Assembly (NCBI GenBank): GCA_000230955.3
Contig: CP007060.1
Coordinates: forward strand, 2,170,001-2,234,000
Source: Halobacterium sp. DL1
GTDB lineage: Archaea > Halobacteriota > Halobacteria > Halobacteriales > Halobacteriaceae
Length of the DNA: 64,000 bases
Direction: 5' to 3'
Part shown: piece after piece, positions 27,214 to 35,818 of the stretch
Layout: every line of letters starts with the position of its first letter
Position numbering within the stretch: the stretch's first letter is position 1
Made by a program: the position numbers and the translations under genes
The notes under the pieces: generated by a model
Database searches by the model: none
What the model was told of the DNA's origin: nothing
The model's input: the letters and a program-made list of their open reading frames with translations, nothing else

Positions 27214-27220
27214 TATATAA
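27214..27220 (+). promoter_or_regulatory. TATA box
   Basis: TATATAA inside an AT-rich patch about 24 bases before a GTG at 27241. It is the strongest TATA-like box in this gap and would drive the small membrane protein gene to its right. Confidence 0.45.
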
Positions 27221-27294
27221 AGTGATACGTACCCGTTCGCGTGGTGTGCAGCCGACGACAGGCGTTTAACAGGCTGGTCGGCGAAGGCCGGAGC

Positions 27295-27474
27295 GTGTTC
27301 GACGACTCGAACCCTCTTCCCATCGTCGGCCTGCTGTTCGCCACCGTCGGCCTCGTCGGCTACGTCGTGTTCGGCTGGCGGTTCGGCGGCGACAGCACCA
27401 CCGCCGCGAACGTGCTGGCGCTCGCCGCCGTCGCGGTCGCCATCGGCGCGACACTCTGGCGGCGGCGACAGTAG
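27295..27474 (+). CDS. small two-helix membrane protein
   Basis: 59 residues if read from the GTG at 27295, which lies about 27 bases after a TTTAA box (27264-27268). A GTG at 27241, with a better TATA box upstream, would add 18 mostly basic residues. I prefer the shorter form, which begins with an acidic haloarchaeal-style N-terminus. Two membrane helices (about 9-27 and 35-54) end in a basic tail. The function is unknown. Confidence 0.55.
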   Translation: MFDDSNPLPIVGLLFATVGLVGYVVFGWRFGGDSTTAANVLALAAVAVAIGATLWRRRQ

Positions 27475-27616
27475 CGTCGCAGACGGCTCTCCGCACCAGC
27501 GTATCCAGGGGCTACCAGAACCCGGTTCGGACGCGATAGCCGGAGCGTAGCGCTAATCTGCCCCCACGTTCGGGTACGTTCTGAATAACAATCCTCGCGC
27601 TGGCCGACCAGCCTGT

Positions 27617-27859
27617 ATGTTAGCGACAAGACCGTCGGCGCTCGACTGGTTGACCTTCGCGTTGCTGATCGTCGGGGCGCTCAACTGGGGGCTCATCGGC
27701 ATCGCGGACATCAACGTCGTCGAGCTGGCACTCGACCCCGTCTTCCGCCCCGAGGCGGCCGAACTCGTCGCCCGGGTCATCTACGCGCTCATCGGGCTCG
27801 CGGGGCTGTACTTCTTCTACCCGCTGTTCCGGCTGTTCAACCGTAGCCGGTCGACCTGA
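27617..27859 (+). CDS. DUF378 family membrane protein
   Basis: 80 residues with two membrane helices. 'LDWLTFALLIVGALNWGLIGI' and 'ARVIYALIGLAGLYFFYPLFRLF' are the typical DUF378 pattern. The family is widespread in bacteria and archaea and its function is not known. It is a single gene between short intergenic gaps. Confidence 0.85.
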   Translation: MLATRPSALDWLTFALLIVGALNWGLIGIADINVVELALDPVFRPEAAELVARVIYALIGLAGLYFFYPLFRLFNRSRST

Positions 27860-28005
27860 ACGGGCGTCACGGAGAGTAGCATCAGTCCGACCTCTCGATT
27901 TTCAGGAGGAGGACGGAGAAGACGACGGCACCGCTACCAGCCAACCGCGGTAACATAGATGGGTTTCCCTGCATTTAGGGGAGTTCCCGGAGACGGGGCC
28001 TCTGC

Positions 28006-29595
28006 ATGGAACAGATTCCTGGCGACGACGAGGGAGCCGCACCCGACACGGATGGGGGTAGGGACGCCGAGGCAGACACGCTCGGCGGGCGCACGTCGAG
28101 TGACGAGGACATCGACATCTCGGCGGACGCCCTCCTCGACACGCTCCCTCAGCCCGCGTTCATCGTCGATACCAGCCACCGCGTCCTCGGCTGGAACCGG
28201 GAGATGGAGGTGCTCACCGGGATCGACAGGGAGGCCGTCCTGGGCGACGACGACACCGCGAAGTTCTTCCAGGACGGCCGCACGCGCACGCTGGCGAACG
28301 CCGTCGTCGACAATCCTGACCGCGCCGACGAGACGTTCGGAGCAGAGCGCAGCGGCCGGGACCAGCGCGCCTACGAGGTAGAACAGGAACTCGAGAACGC
28401 CGACGGCGAGACGCTGTTCGTCCACTCCGTCGCCACCCCCATCTACCAGGGCGGCGTGCTCCAGGGCGTCATCCAGCTCGTCCAGGACAACACCGAGGTC
28501 ATCCGACGGCGGGAGGCGATGAGCGACCTCGTCGTGGGAGTGAGCGACACCGCACGGGCGCTCGAAGACGGGATCCTCGACGCTCGCGTCGACTACGACG
28601 AGAACGGCCTGCTCGACGACGACGTGCTCGAGATCGTCGACGCGGTGAACACCATCGCGGACAGCACCCAGGAGATGGTGTCTGGGCTCGCCGACGAGAT
28701 AGAAGAGCTCTCGGTGTCGGCAACGGACATCGCCGACTCGGCCATCGAGGCCGACGAGCAGATCACCGAGCAGAACGAGTCCCTCCGCGCCATCACCGAC
28801 GAGATGCAGGACCTCAGCGCCACCATGGAGGAGGTAGCGGCCTCCTCCGACCAGGTGGCGACCGCCGCGACCGAGGCCCAGGAGGCCGCCTCCGCCGGCG
28901 CGCGAGCCAGCGAGAGCGCGAAGACCGAGATGGACGCGGTGCTCGCCGCGACGGACGACCTCGTCGACACGGTCGGGGAGCTCGCCGACCACATGGACGA
29001 GATAGACGAGGTGGTCGAGGTCATCGCGGACATCGCCGACCAGACGAATCTCCTCGCACTCAACGCCAACATCGAGGCCGCACGCGCGGGCGAGGAGGGC
29101 GATGGGTTCGCTGTCGTCGCCGACGAGGTGAAGGAACTCGCCGAGCAGACGAAGACGAACGCCGACGACATCTCCGAGCGCATCACAACCATCCGCGAGC
29201 AGACCGACGAGACGGTCGAAAGCACACGCGCGACGAACGACAGGGTCGGAGACGCCAGCACCGAACTCGAGTCCACCATCGCCGCGCTCGACGACGTCGT
29301 GAACGCCGTCGAGGAGGCCGCCAGCGGCATCACTGAGGTCGCAGAAGCCAACGACGACCAGGCAGTCTCCATCGAGGAGATCACGGCGACCGCGAACACC
29401 GTCAACGAGAACGCCGGCGACATCGAGGCCAATATCGGCGCGATAACCGAAGAGACCGTCGAACAGCGCGACGCCGTCGAGGAAATGGTCGACTACCTCG
29501 GCGAACTCGACGCCAGCGACTCCGTCGACGAAGCCACGGGCGGGAGTCGCGTCGACGCCGCCGCGGACCGCGTCGACGAGGCGAACGTGGACTGA
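28006..29595 (+). CDS. soluble PAS-containing methyl-accepting chemotaxis transducer
   Basis: 529 residues without a membrane helix. After an acidic N-terminus comes a PAS domain (about 40-165, '[26 protein letters not shown]'), then a HAMP-like linker and a long coiled coil. The signalling tip '[41 protein letters not shown]' is near the middle of the second half. Glu/Gln-rich heptads on both sides are possible methylation sites. It should form a cytoplasmic dimer signalling to CheA/CheW; the ligand sensed by the PAS domain is unknown. No che gene is adjacent. Confidence 0.9.
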   Translation: MEQIPGDDEGAAPDTDGGRDAEADTLGGRTSSDEDIDISADALLDTLPQPAFIVDTSHRVLGWNREMEVLTGIDREAVLGDDDTAKFFQDGRTRTLANAVVDNPDRADETFGAERSGRDQRAYEVEQELENADGETLFVHSVATPIYQGGVLQGVIQLVQDNTEVIRRREAMSDLVVGVSDTARALEDGILDARVDYDENGLLDDDVLEIVDAVNTIADSTQEMVSGLADEIEELSVSATDIADSAIEADEQITEQNESLRAITDEMQDLSATMEEVAASSDQVATAATEAQEAASAGARASESAKTEMDAVLAATDDLVDTVGELADHMDEIDEVVEVIADIADQTNLLALNANIEAARAGEEGDGFAVVADEVKELAEQTKTNADDISERITTIREQTDETVESTRATNDRVGDASTELESTIAALDDVVNAVEEAASGITEVAEANDDQAVSIEEITATANTVNENAGDIEANIGAITEETVEQRDAVEEMVDYLGELDASDSVDEATGGSRVDAAADRVDEANVD

Positions 29596-29621
29596 GGACT
29601 GCGGGACCGACTGTCCGGAAA

Positions 29622-29645
29622 AAGTGCGCTGGCGGGGATTTGAAC
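29622..29645 (-). repeat. duplicated tRNA-Gly 3' end (attachment-site-like)
   Basis: These 24 bases are identical to 29760-29783, the 3' end (part of the T-arm plus acceptor strand) of tRNA-Gly. Read on the minus strand, the fragment follows the tRNA and is directly followed by a T5 run, whereas the real tRNA has no T-run after it. The sequence just inside the copy does not form a tRNA: one T-stem pair is broken and there is no D- or anticodon arm. This is the footprint expected from an element integrated at the tRNA 3' end and since lost. Confidence 0.6.
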
Positions 29646-29726
29646 GCCGGAACGTCGCTCCCGGAGGTCGCCCGTTCCGAGCTCGAATCCCCTGCACTTC
29701 ACGCCGCCAATCTCAGGCTGAGCGCC

Positions 29727-29751
29727 ACACGCAGCGCTCAGCGGTGAGAGT
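29727..29751. repeat. inverted repeat between tRNA-Gly and its duplicated end
   Basis: The spacer contains TGAGCGC and GCGCTCA as a perfect 7-base stem with an 8-base loop. It could be a terminator of the tRNA transcript or a relic of a lost element. Confidence 0.4.
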
Positions 29752-29762
29752 TAGTAGATAAG

Positions 29763-29833
29763 TGCGCTGGCGGGGATTTGAACCCCGGTTGTGACCATGG
29801 CAAGGTCACGTGATACCACTACACTACCAGCGC
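29763..29833 (-). tRNA. tRNA-Gly (GCC)
   Basis: A 71-base cloverleaf on the minus strand. Acceptor GCGCTGG pairs with CCAGCGC and A is the discriminator. The anticodon stem TGACC/GGTCA encloses the loop TTGCCAT with anticodon GCC. The T-arm is CGGGG-TTCAAAT-CCCCG. No intron, and CCA is not encoded. A TATA box lies about 35 bases upstream. Confidence 0.95.
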
Positions 29834-29862
29834 GCTCTTCGCATTCATACAATCGGCAGGGT

Positions 29863-29872
29863 TGTATATAAA
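29863..29872 (-). promoter_or_regulatory. TATA box of tRNA-Gly
   Basis: TTTATATAC on the minus strand, 31-39 bases before the 5' end of tRNA-Gly, in an otherwise GC-rich surrounding. Confidence 0.6.
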
Positions 29873-30066
29873 TCCATTCTTTGCAGACGAGTATGAGAGT
29901 CGGGAACAGGCGCAGACGTGGCCGCCGTGGAGTCGTTTCGGACGGCCCCCCGGCGACGTCGAGTGGAGACCGGCGCTGCACCACCAGGACTGACAACCAC
30001 TCGCACACGAATCGGCCGATAACCGGGGTGTGAGACCGCCACAGGGCGGCATCGGAAACGCCACCC

Positions 30067-30072
30067 TTTTAA
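30067..30072 (+). promoter_or_regulatory. TATA-like box of the ribosomal-protein operon
   Basis: TTTTAA 57 bases before the first ATG (30129) of the operon. A start about 25-28 bases downstream would leave a leader of roughly 30 bases. Confidence 0.45.
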
Positions 30073-30128
30073 CGGAGAGGTCAATATCTAACCTACAGTC
30101 TCGTGACGAGACACGGACGCGACACGGC

Positions 30129-30980
30129 ATGACACTCAGCGTACTCGTGCCGTCGTCCCTCGTCCGGGAAGCCGAGGACAAACGCGAGGCAACTCGCAAA
30201 CTCGGTTACGTCGCCCGCGCGGCGGCGGTGTTCCGGGCTGACCGCCTCGTCGTCTTCCCCGACGAAGACGGCGAGCGGAAGTGGGGCGGCGGGTTCGTCG
30301 AAACGGTGTTGCGGTACGCCGCGACGCCACCATACCTCCGAAAGGAGGCCTTCGACACGCGCGACGAACTGGAGTACGTCGGTGTCCTGCCGCCGCTCCG
30401 TCTCTCGTCATGGACCGGCTCAGACTCGAGCGGGTCTGGGTCGTTACGACAGGGAATCGTGACCCAGGTCGGATCTGAAGGGCGCGTTCGGGTCAATTGC
30501 GGCATGCAACACCCGATCTCCCTCCACCAGCCTCCCGGTATGGAGGTTGTGGAGGGGGAGCGCGTGACCATCAGGGTCTCTTCGCGACGACCGGTCCGTG
30601 CGAAACTGGTCGACGAACCCCTCCCGGGGTTCTCGGTCGAACGCACGACCATCGGGGACGCCCTCGACCGCCCCGACGCGGGCGTTCGCATCGCTACCTC
30701 CCGCCACGGGACGCCGCTTTCGGCGGCGTCCCTCGGGGGGTACGTCGAACGCATCGCCCGGGACGGACTGACAGTCGCCTTCGGTGCACCCGAACGTGGG
30801 CTTCCGCCCATGCTCGGACTCACCGAGGACGAGGTCAGCGAGGCCGTCGCCGACCCCAACTCCGACGCACCCGCGCGATTCGACGCCTGGCTCAACACCA
30901 TCCCGTCGCAGGGGAGCGAGGTAGTGCGAACGGAAGAAGCTCTGTTCGCCTCCCTCGGCTGCCTGACGCTCACGGAGTGA
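30129..30980 (+). CDS. SPOUT-fold RNA methyltransferase (putative uridine-N3 type)
   Basis: 283 residues from the ATG at 30129. It has the archaeal/eukaryotic SPOUT1-C9orf114-like layout: an N-terminal half of the SPOUT fold ('LSVLVPSSLVREAEDKREATRKLGYVARAAAVF', 'DRLVVFPDE'), an inserted OB-like domain (about 95-160) and the C-terminal SAM-binding knot ('LTVAFGAPERGLPPMLGL', 'IPSQGSEVVRTEEALFASL'). Archaea commonly keep this gene just upstream of rpl3, as here (four bases apart), which implies an rRNA target. The exact site is not evident. Confidence 0.88.
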   Translation: MTLSVLVPSSLVREAEDKREATRKLGYVARAAAVFRADRLVVFPDEDGERKWGGGFVETVLRYAATPPYLRKEAFDTRDELEYVGVLPPLRLSSWTGSDSSGSGSLRQGIVTQVGSEGRVRVNCGMQHPISLHQPPGMEVVEGERVTIRVSSRRPVRAKLVDEPLPGFSVERTTIGDALDRPDAGVRIATSRHGTPLSAASLGGYVERIARDGLTVAFGAPERGLPPMLGLTEDEVSEAVADPNSDAPARFDAWLNTIPSQGSEVVRTEEALFASLGCLTLTE

Positions 30981-30984
30981 TACG

Positions 30985-31992
30985 ATGCCACAGCCAAACA
31001 GACCACGCAAAGGTTCGATGGGGTTCAGTCCCCGCAAGCGCGCGGAGAGTGAGGTACCGCGCTTCAACTCGTGGCCCGCAGACGACGGGCAGGTAGGCCT
31101 CCAGGGATTCGCCGGTTACAAGGCCGGCATGACCCACGTCGTCCTCGTCGACGACAAGGCCAACTCGCCCAGTGAGGGTATGGAAACGTCCGTGCCCGTC
31201 ACCGTCGTCGAAACGCCCCCGATGCGAGCGGCCGCCGTTCGCGTCTACGAAGACACGCCGTACGGCAAGAAGCCGCTCACGGAAGTCTGGGCAGACGACG
31301 TCCACGAGGACCTCGACCGCGCGCTCTCCGTCCCGCAGTCGGGCGGAGACACAGACGAACTGACCGAGATGCTGGAGAACGAAGACGTCGCGGACATCCG
31401 TGTCATCACGCACACGGTCCCCGGCGACCTCTCGAGCATCCCGAAGAAAGAACCAGACATCATGGAGACGCGCGTCGGCGGTGGCTCCCTCCAGGAGCGC
31501 GCCGACTTCGCGGCCGAACTGCTCGAGGACGGCGGCGTCCACGAGTTCGGCGACGTCTTCCGCGCCGGCGAGTTCACGGACATCGCCGGCGTCACGAAGG
31601 GCAAGGGGACGCAGGGCCCCGTCAAGCGCTGGGGCGTGCAGAAGCGGAAAGGCAAGCACGCTCGCCAGGGCTGGCGGCGCCGCATCGGTAACCTCGGCCC
31701 GTGGAACCCGAGCCGCGTTCGCTCGACGGTTCCGCAGCTCGGACAGACCGGCTACCACCAGCGCACCGAACTCAACAAGCGCCTCATCGACTTCGGTGAG
31801 GGCGACGACGTGAACGCCGCCGGCGGCTTCCCGAACTACGGCGAAGTCGACGGCTCGTACACGCTCGTGAAGGGGTCGGTGCCCGGCCCGGACAAGCGCC
31901 TGGTGCGCTTCCGCCCGGCCGTCCGGCCGAGCGAATCGCCGCGCCTCGACCCCGAGGTGCGCTACGTCAGCACCGCATCTAACCAAGGATAA
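30985..31992 (+). CDS. rpl3: 50S ribosomal protein L3
   Basis: 335 residues, archaeal long-form L3 with N-terminal 'MPQPNRPRKGSMGFSPRKRA' and the characteristic 'ITKGKGTQGPVKRWGVQKRKGKHARQGWRRRIGNLGPWNPSRV'-type core (about 190-235, only partly quoted by key residues: Gly-Lys-Gly, Trp, Arg-Arg-Ile-Gly). It binds near the peptidyl-transferase centre. First ribosomal protein of the operon, two bases before rpl4. Confidence 0.96.
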   Translation: MPQPNRPRKGSMGFSPRKRAESEVPRFNSWPADDGQVGLQGFAGYKAGMTHVVLVDDKANSPSEGMETSVPVTVVETPPMRAAAVRVYEDTPYGKKPLTEVWADDVHEDLDRALSVPQSGGDTDELTEMLENEDVADIRVITHTVPGDLSSIPKKEPDIMETRVGGGSLQERADFAAELLEDGGVHEFGDVFRAGEFTDIAGVTKGKGTQGPVKRWGVQKRKGKHARQGWRRRIGNLGPWNPSRVRSTVPQLGQTGYHQRTELNKRLIDFGEGDDVNAAGGFPNYGEVDGSYTLVKGSVPGPDKRLVRFRPAVRPSESPRLDPEVRYVSTASNQG

Positions 31993-31994
31993 CC

Positions 31995-32747
31995 ATGCAG
32001 GCAACTGTACGCGACCTGAACGGCGACGACGCAGGCACGCTCGACCTGCCGGACGTGTTCACGGAACCCGTCCGCGCAGACCTGATCAAGCGTGCTGTGC
32101 TCGCCGCGCAGGCCAACCGAACACAGGAGACAGGCGCCGACGAGTACGCGGGCCTGCGCACTTCCGCCGAGTCCCAGGGTAGCGGACGCGGTATGGCCCA
32201 CGTCCCCCGGACGAACGGCCGTGGCGCACGCGTTCCCCAGGCCGTCGGTGGTCGACCAGCGCACCCGCCGAAAGCCGAGAAAGACCACTCCCTCGACCTC
32301 AACGACAAGGAGCGGAAGTCCGCCACCCGGAGCGCCATCGCGGCGACGACGGACGGCGACCTGGTCGCCGAGCGCGGCCACCGCTTCGACGAGGACACCG
32401 AGCTCCCGCTCGTCGTGAGCGACGAGTTCGAGGACCTCGTGAAGACGAAGGAGGTCGTGGAGTTCCTCGAGGCCGTCGGCGTCCACACGGACGTCGAACG
32501 CGCGGACGAGGGCAGGACGGTTCGCGCCGGGCAGGGGAAGCTCCGCGGTCGCAAGTACCGCGAGCCCAGCTCCCTGCTCGTCGTCACCTCCAGCGAGTCC
32601 GGTCCGTCGAAGGCCGCCCGCAACCTCGCGGGCGTCGACGTGGCGACCGGCCGAGAGGTGAACACCGAGGACCTGGCGCCCGGGACGGACCCGGGCCGCC
32701 TGACCCTCTGGACCGAGAGCGCACTCGAGGAGGTGGCCGACCGATGA
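31995..32747 (+). CDS. rpl4: 50S ribosomal protein L4
   Basis: 250 residues of the archaeal/eukaryotic L4e type. The tunnel loop 'GRGMAHVPRTNGRGARVPQAVGG' is visible around residues 60-85, and the C-terminal part has 'GKLRGRKYREPSSLLVV'. It lines the exit tunnel. It overlaps rpl23 by four bases (ATGA). Confidence 0.96.
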   Translation: MQATVRDLNGDDAGTLDLPDVFTEPVRADLIKRAVLAAQANRTQETGADEYAGLRTSAESQGSGRGMAHVPRTNGRGARVPQAVGGRPAHPPKAEKDHSLDLNDKERKSATRSAIAATTDGDLVAERGHRFDEDTELPLVVSDEFEDLVKTKEVVEFLEAVGVHTDVERADEGRTVRAGQGKLRGRKYREPSSLLVVTSSESGPSKAARNLAGVDVATGREVNTEDLAPGTDPGRLTLWTESALEEVADR

Positions 32748-32998
32748 GCGGCATCATCGACTACCCCCTCGTCACCGAGAAGGCGATGGACGAGATGGAC
32801 TTCGACAACAAGCTCCTGTTCATCGTCGACCTCGACGCGCACAAGCCCGAGATTCGTGACGCTATCCAGGACCAGTACGACGTGACCGTCACCAACGTGA
32901 ACACGCAGATAACGCCGCAGGGCGAGAAGAAAGCGACAGTCACGCTCTCGGAGGACGACGACGCACAGGACGTCGCCTCCCGCATCGGGGTGTTCTGA
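32744..32998 (+). CDS. rpl23: 50S ribosomal protein L23
   Basis: 84 residues: 'IIDYPLVTEKAMDEMDFDNKLLFIVDLDAHKPEIRDAIQDQYDVTVTNVNTQI' is a typical short archaeal L23 without the eukaryotic N-terminal extension (quoted by its key motif LVTEKAM). It sits at the tunnel exit and docks SRP and the translocon. The start overlaps the rpl4 stop. Confidence 0.95.
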   Translation: MSGIIDYPLVTEKAMDEMDFDNKLLFIVDLDAHKPEIRDAIQDQYDVTVTNVNTQITPQGEKKATVTLSEDDDAQDVASRIGVF

Positions 32999-33000
32999 AG

Positions 33001-33723
33001 ATGGGGCGAAGAATTCAGGGCCAGCGACGTGGTCGCGGGACGTCGACGTTCCGCGCACCGTCGCACCGATACAAGGCAGAACTGTCGCACCGCAAGGCCG
33101 AGGACACGGACGTGCTCGTCGGCGAGGTCGTCGACATCGAGCACGACCCCGCGCGCAGCGCGCCCGTCGCGAACGTCCAGTTCGAGGACGACGACCAGCG
33201 ACTCGTCCTCGCCAGCGAGGGCACCGCAGTCGGCGACACGATCGAGATCGGCATCTCGGCGAGCATCGAGGAGGGCAACACCCTCCCGCTCGCGGAGATT
33301 CCCGAGGGCGTGCCCGTCTGCAACGTCGAGAGCCACCCCGGCGACGGTGGCAAGTTCGCTCGCGCGAGCGGGGTCAACGCCGACCTCATCACGCACGAGC
33401 GTGACGCCGCCGTCGTCCAGCTGCCGAGCGGCGAGATGAAGCGGCTCTCCCCCGACTGCCGCGCGACCATCGGCGTCGTCGCCGGTGGCGGGCGGACGGA
33501 GAAGCCGTTCGTGAAGGCCGGCAACAAGCACCACAAGATGCGAGCCCGCGGCGGGAAGTGGCCCATCGTGCGTGGTGTGGCGATGAACGCCGTCGACCAC
33601 CCGTTCGGTGGCGGCGGCCGCCAGCACCCCGGTCGACCGAAGAGCGTCTCGCGTAACGCGTCGCCCGGCCGCAAGGTCGGCGACATCGCCTCCAAGCGGA
33701 CCGGCCGCGGAGGCAACGAGTAA
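33001..33723 (+). CDS. rpl2: 50S ribosomal protein L2
   Basis: 240 residues. L2 features: N-terminal '[24 protein letters not shown]', the SH3/OB core, and the conserved C-terminal '[17 protein letters not shown]' with the essential His. Needed for subunit joining and peptidyl transfer. Two bases follow rpl23. Confidence 0.96.
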   Translation: MGRRIQGQRRGRGTSTFRAPSHRYKAELSHRKAEDTDVLVGEVVDIEHDPARSAPVANVQFEDDDQRLVLASEGTAVGDTIEIGISASIEEGNTLPLAEIPEGVPVCNVESHPGDGGKFARASGVNADLITHERDAAVVQLPSGEMKRLSPDCRATIGVVAGGGRTEKPFVKAGNKHHKMRARGGKWPIVRGVAMNAVDHPFGGGGRQHPGRPKSVSRNASPGRKVGDIASKRTGRGGNE

Positions 33724-33725
33724 TC

Positions 33726-34148
33726 ATGAGCACGGAATACCGAACCGGCCGCGAGGGTGAGTTCACCTACCGCGGTCACGACCTCGACGAGCTGCAGGAT
33801 ATGAGCCTGGAGGAAGTCGCGGAACTGCTCCCCGCACGGCAGCGGCGAACCATCACCCGTGGGCTGTCCGACCAGCACCAGAAGGTGCTCGAGGAAGCCC
33901 GCGAATCGACGGCCGAGGAGACGGCGAACAACCCGATCCGGACCCACCTGCGCGACATGCCGGTGCTGCCGGACTTCGTCGGCCTGACGTTCGCGGTCTA
34001 CAGCGGACAGGAGTTCGAGCGCGTCGAGGTCCAACCCGAGATGATCGGGCATTACCTCGGCGAGTTCCAGCTGACCCGGAACTCGGTCGAACACGGGCAG
34101 GCGGGCATCGGCGCGACCCGCTCCTCGAAGTTCGTGCCTCTCAAATAA
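33726..34148 (+). CDS. rps19: 30S ribosomal protein S19
   Basis: 140 residues; the archaeal form has an N-terminal extension of about 45 residues ('[32 protein letters not shown]') before the S19 core ('[24 protein letters not shown]', '[14 protein letters not shown]'). It lies in the head of the small subunit. Two bases after rpl2. Confidence 0.95.
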   Translation: MSTEYRTGREGEFTYRGHDLDELQDMSLEEVAELLPARQRRTITRGLSDQHQKVLEEARESTAEETANNPIRTHLRDMPVLPDFVGLTFAVYSGQEFERVEVQPEMIGHYLGEFQLTRNSVEHGQAGIGATRSSKFVPLK

Positions 34149-34151
34149 ACC

Positions 34152-34628
34152 ATGGGAATCAGCTACAGCGTGGACACCGACCCGGACGTATCCGCGAGAG
34201 CGATGCTCCGGGAGCGGCCCATCAGCCTGAAGCACAGCAAAGCCATCGCCCGAGAGATCAAGGGCCGGACGGTCGCCGACGCACGAGAGTACCTCGACGC
34301 CGTCATCAACGAGGAGCAGTCGGTGCCGTTCAAGCAGCACAACAGCGGCGTCGGCCACCGGAACGACATCGAGGGCTGGGACGCCGGGCGCTACCCGGAG
34401 AAGGCCTCGAAGGACTTCCTGAAGCTCCTCTCGAACGTGGCGAACAACGCCGACCAGCAGGGCTTCGACGCCGACCAGATGGTCGTCACGCACGTCGCCC
34501 CGCACAAGGTCGACGAGAGCCAGGGCCGCAAGCCCCGCGCGATGGGGAAGGCGGACCCGTGGAACACGACCCTCTGTGACGTCGAACTCGTCGTCACCGA
34601 ACCCGACGCCGAGGAGGTGAGCGCGTAA
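34152..34628 (+). CDS. rpl22: 50S ribosomal protein L22
   Basis: 158 residues, archaeal/eukaryotic L17e-like L22: 'SARAMLRERPISLKHSKAIAREIKGRTV' at the N-terminus and the hairpin 'HKVDESQGRKPRAMGKADPWN' that reaches into the exit tunnel. The stop shares a base with the rps3 start. Confidence 0.95.
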   Translation: MGISYSVDTDPDVSARAMLRERPISLKHSKAIAREIKGRTVADAREYLDAVINEEQSVPFKQHNSGVGHRNDIEGWDAGRYPEKASKDFLKLLSNVANNADQQGFDADQMVVTHVAPHKVDESQGRKPRAMGKADPWNTTLCDVELVVTEPDAEEVSA

Positions 34629-35599
34629 TGGCCGACGAGATGCAGTTCATCGAGCAGGGCCTCCAGCGCTCCCAGATCGACGAGTTCTTCGCTACCGAGC
34701 TGGCTCGCGCCGGCTACGGCGGCATGGAGCTCGCCCCGACGCCGATGGGTATGCAGATCGTCCTGAAGGCCGAGAAGCCCGGGATGGTCATCGGCAAGGG
34801 CGGGAAGAACATCCGGAAGATCACCACCCAGCTCGAGGAGCGATTCGACCTCGAGGACCCGCAGATCGACGTGCAGGAGGTCGACGAACCGGACCTCAAC
34901 GCACAGATCGTCGCGGACCGCCTCGCGAACGCGCTCGAGCGCGGCTGGTACTTCCGGAAGGCCGGACACACGACCATCGACCGCATCATGGAGGCCGGCG
35001 CGCTGGGCGCCGAGATCGTCCTGAGCGGGAAGGTCACCGGCAACCGCGGCCGCGTCGAGAAGTTCAACCGCGGCTACATCAAGCACAACGGCGAACCCGC
35101 AGAGGAGATCGTCGACCACGGCAAGGGCGTCGCGGTGATGAAGCTCGGCACCATCGGTGTCAGCGTGAAGATCATCCCGCCGAACGCGAAGCTCCCCGAC
35201 GACTTCGAGATCCAGGAGGAGGCCGACATCGAGGACCTCGTCGTCGACGAAGCGGAAGCCGACGAGGAACTCGAGGACCTCCTCGAGGGCGAAGGCGAGG
35301 CAGACGTCGAGGACGGCGAGGGCGAGGAGTCCGAGGACGCCGCCACGACGGACGCCGACGCCGAGGCCGCCGTCGAGGAGATCGTCGAAGAGGACGTCGA
35401 CGCCGACGCCGACGGGGACGTCGAGGAAGAACTCGACGAACTCGCCGCCGACGTCGAGGCCGACGAGGAGTTCGACGACGTCGACGAGTCCGCCGAGGAG
35501 ACCGCCGAGGCGCTCATCGACGAGATGGAAGAAGCGGACGAGGCCGAGGCCGACGAAGCCGAGGCCGACGCCGAAGACGACGAGGAGGGTGAGGAGTAA
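34628..35599 (+). CDS. rps3: 30S ribosomal protein S3 with long acidic tail
   Basis: 323 residues. The N-terminal KH domain has '[14 protein letters not shown]' (GKGG at 56-59) and the S3 C-domain runs to about residue 195. The last 120 residues or so are almost wholly Asp, Glu, Ala and Val in imperfect repeats ('[20 protein letters not shown]' at the end). The S3 body is about 200-210 residues in other archaea, so this is an acidic extension, as in some other haloarchaeal S3 proteins but long here. It would stay soluble in high salt and is probably disordered. The start overlaps rpl22. Confidence 0.94.
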   Translation: MADEMQFIEQGLQRSQIDEFFATELARAGYGGMELAPTPMGMQIVLKAEKPGMVIGKGGKNIRKITTQLEERFDLEDPQIDVQEVDEPDLNAQIVADRLANALERGWYFRKAGHTTIDRIMEAGALGAEIVLSGKVTGNRGRVEKFNRGYIKHNGEPAEEIVDHGKGVAVMKLGTIGVSVKIIPPNAKLPDDFEIQEEADIEDLVVDEAEADEELEDLLEGEGEADVEDGEGEESEDAATTDADAEAAVEEIVEEDVDADADGDVEEELDELAADVEADEEFDDVDESAEETAEALIDEMEEADEAEADEAEADAEDDEEGEE

Positions 35600-35817
35600 T
35601 GGCGATTCTCCACACCCAGGAGATCCGCGACATGACGCCCGCAGAGCGCGAGGCGGAACTCGAGGAGATCGAGACGGAGCTGCTGAACGCGAAGGCCGTG
35701 AAGGCGGCCGGCGGCGCCCCGGACAACCCGGGCCGCATCAGCGAGCTTCGCCGCACCGTCGCGCGGATCAAGACGATCCAGCGCGAGGAAGGCGACCTAG
35801 ACGAGACCGAGAGCTAA
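35599..35817 (+). CDS. rpl29: 50S ribosomal protein L29
   Basis: 72 residues, two-helix L29: '[29 protein letters not shown]' and '[22 protein letters not shown]'. It sits at the tunnel exit next to L23. Its ATG overlaps the rps3 stop (TAATG) and it is followed by one base before rnp1. Confidence 0.94.
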   Translation: MAILHTQEIRDMTPAEREAELEEIETELLNAKAVKAAGGAPDNPGRISELRRTVARIKTIQREEGDLDETES

Positions 35818-35818
35818 G

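Noticed and set aside
27934-29697. 587-codon open frame antisense to the chemotaxis transducer
   Set aside because: Typical shadow frame in high-GC sequence; the plus strand encodes a complete PAS-MCP protein with all family motifs.
29493-29702. Short minus-strand frame over the tRNA-Gly 3' copy
   Set aside because: The product contains 'SGVQIPASA', which is just a translation of the tRNA T-arm and acceptor strand, not a protein.
29646-29711. A second tRNA gene next to tRNA-Gly
   Set aside because: The T-arm has a mismatch, and no D-arm, anticodon arm or matching 5' acceptor strand can be found, even allowing an intron. Only the 3' end is present.
30030-30128. N-terminal extension of the SPOUT methyltransferase
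   Set aside because: The extra 33 codons include the TATA-like box and the leader; family members begin at the ATG at 30129.
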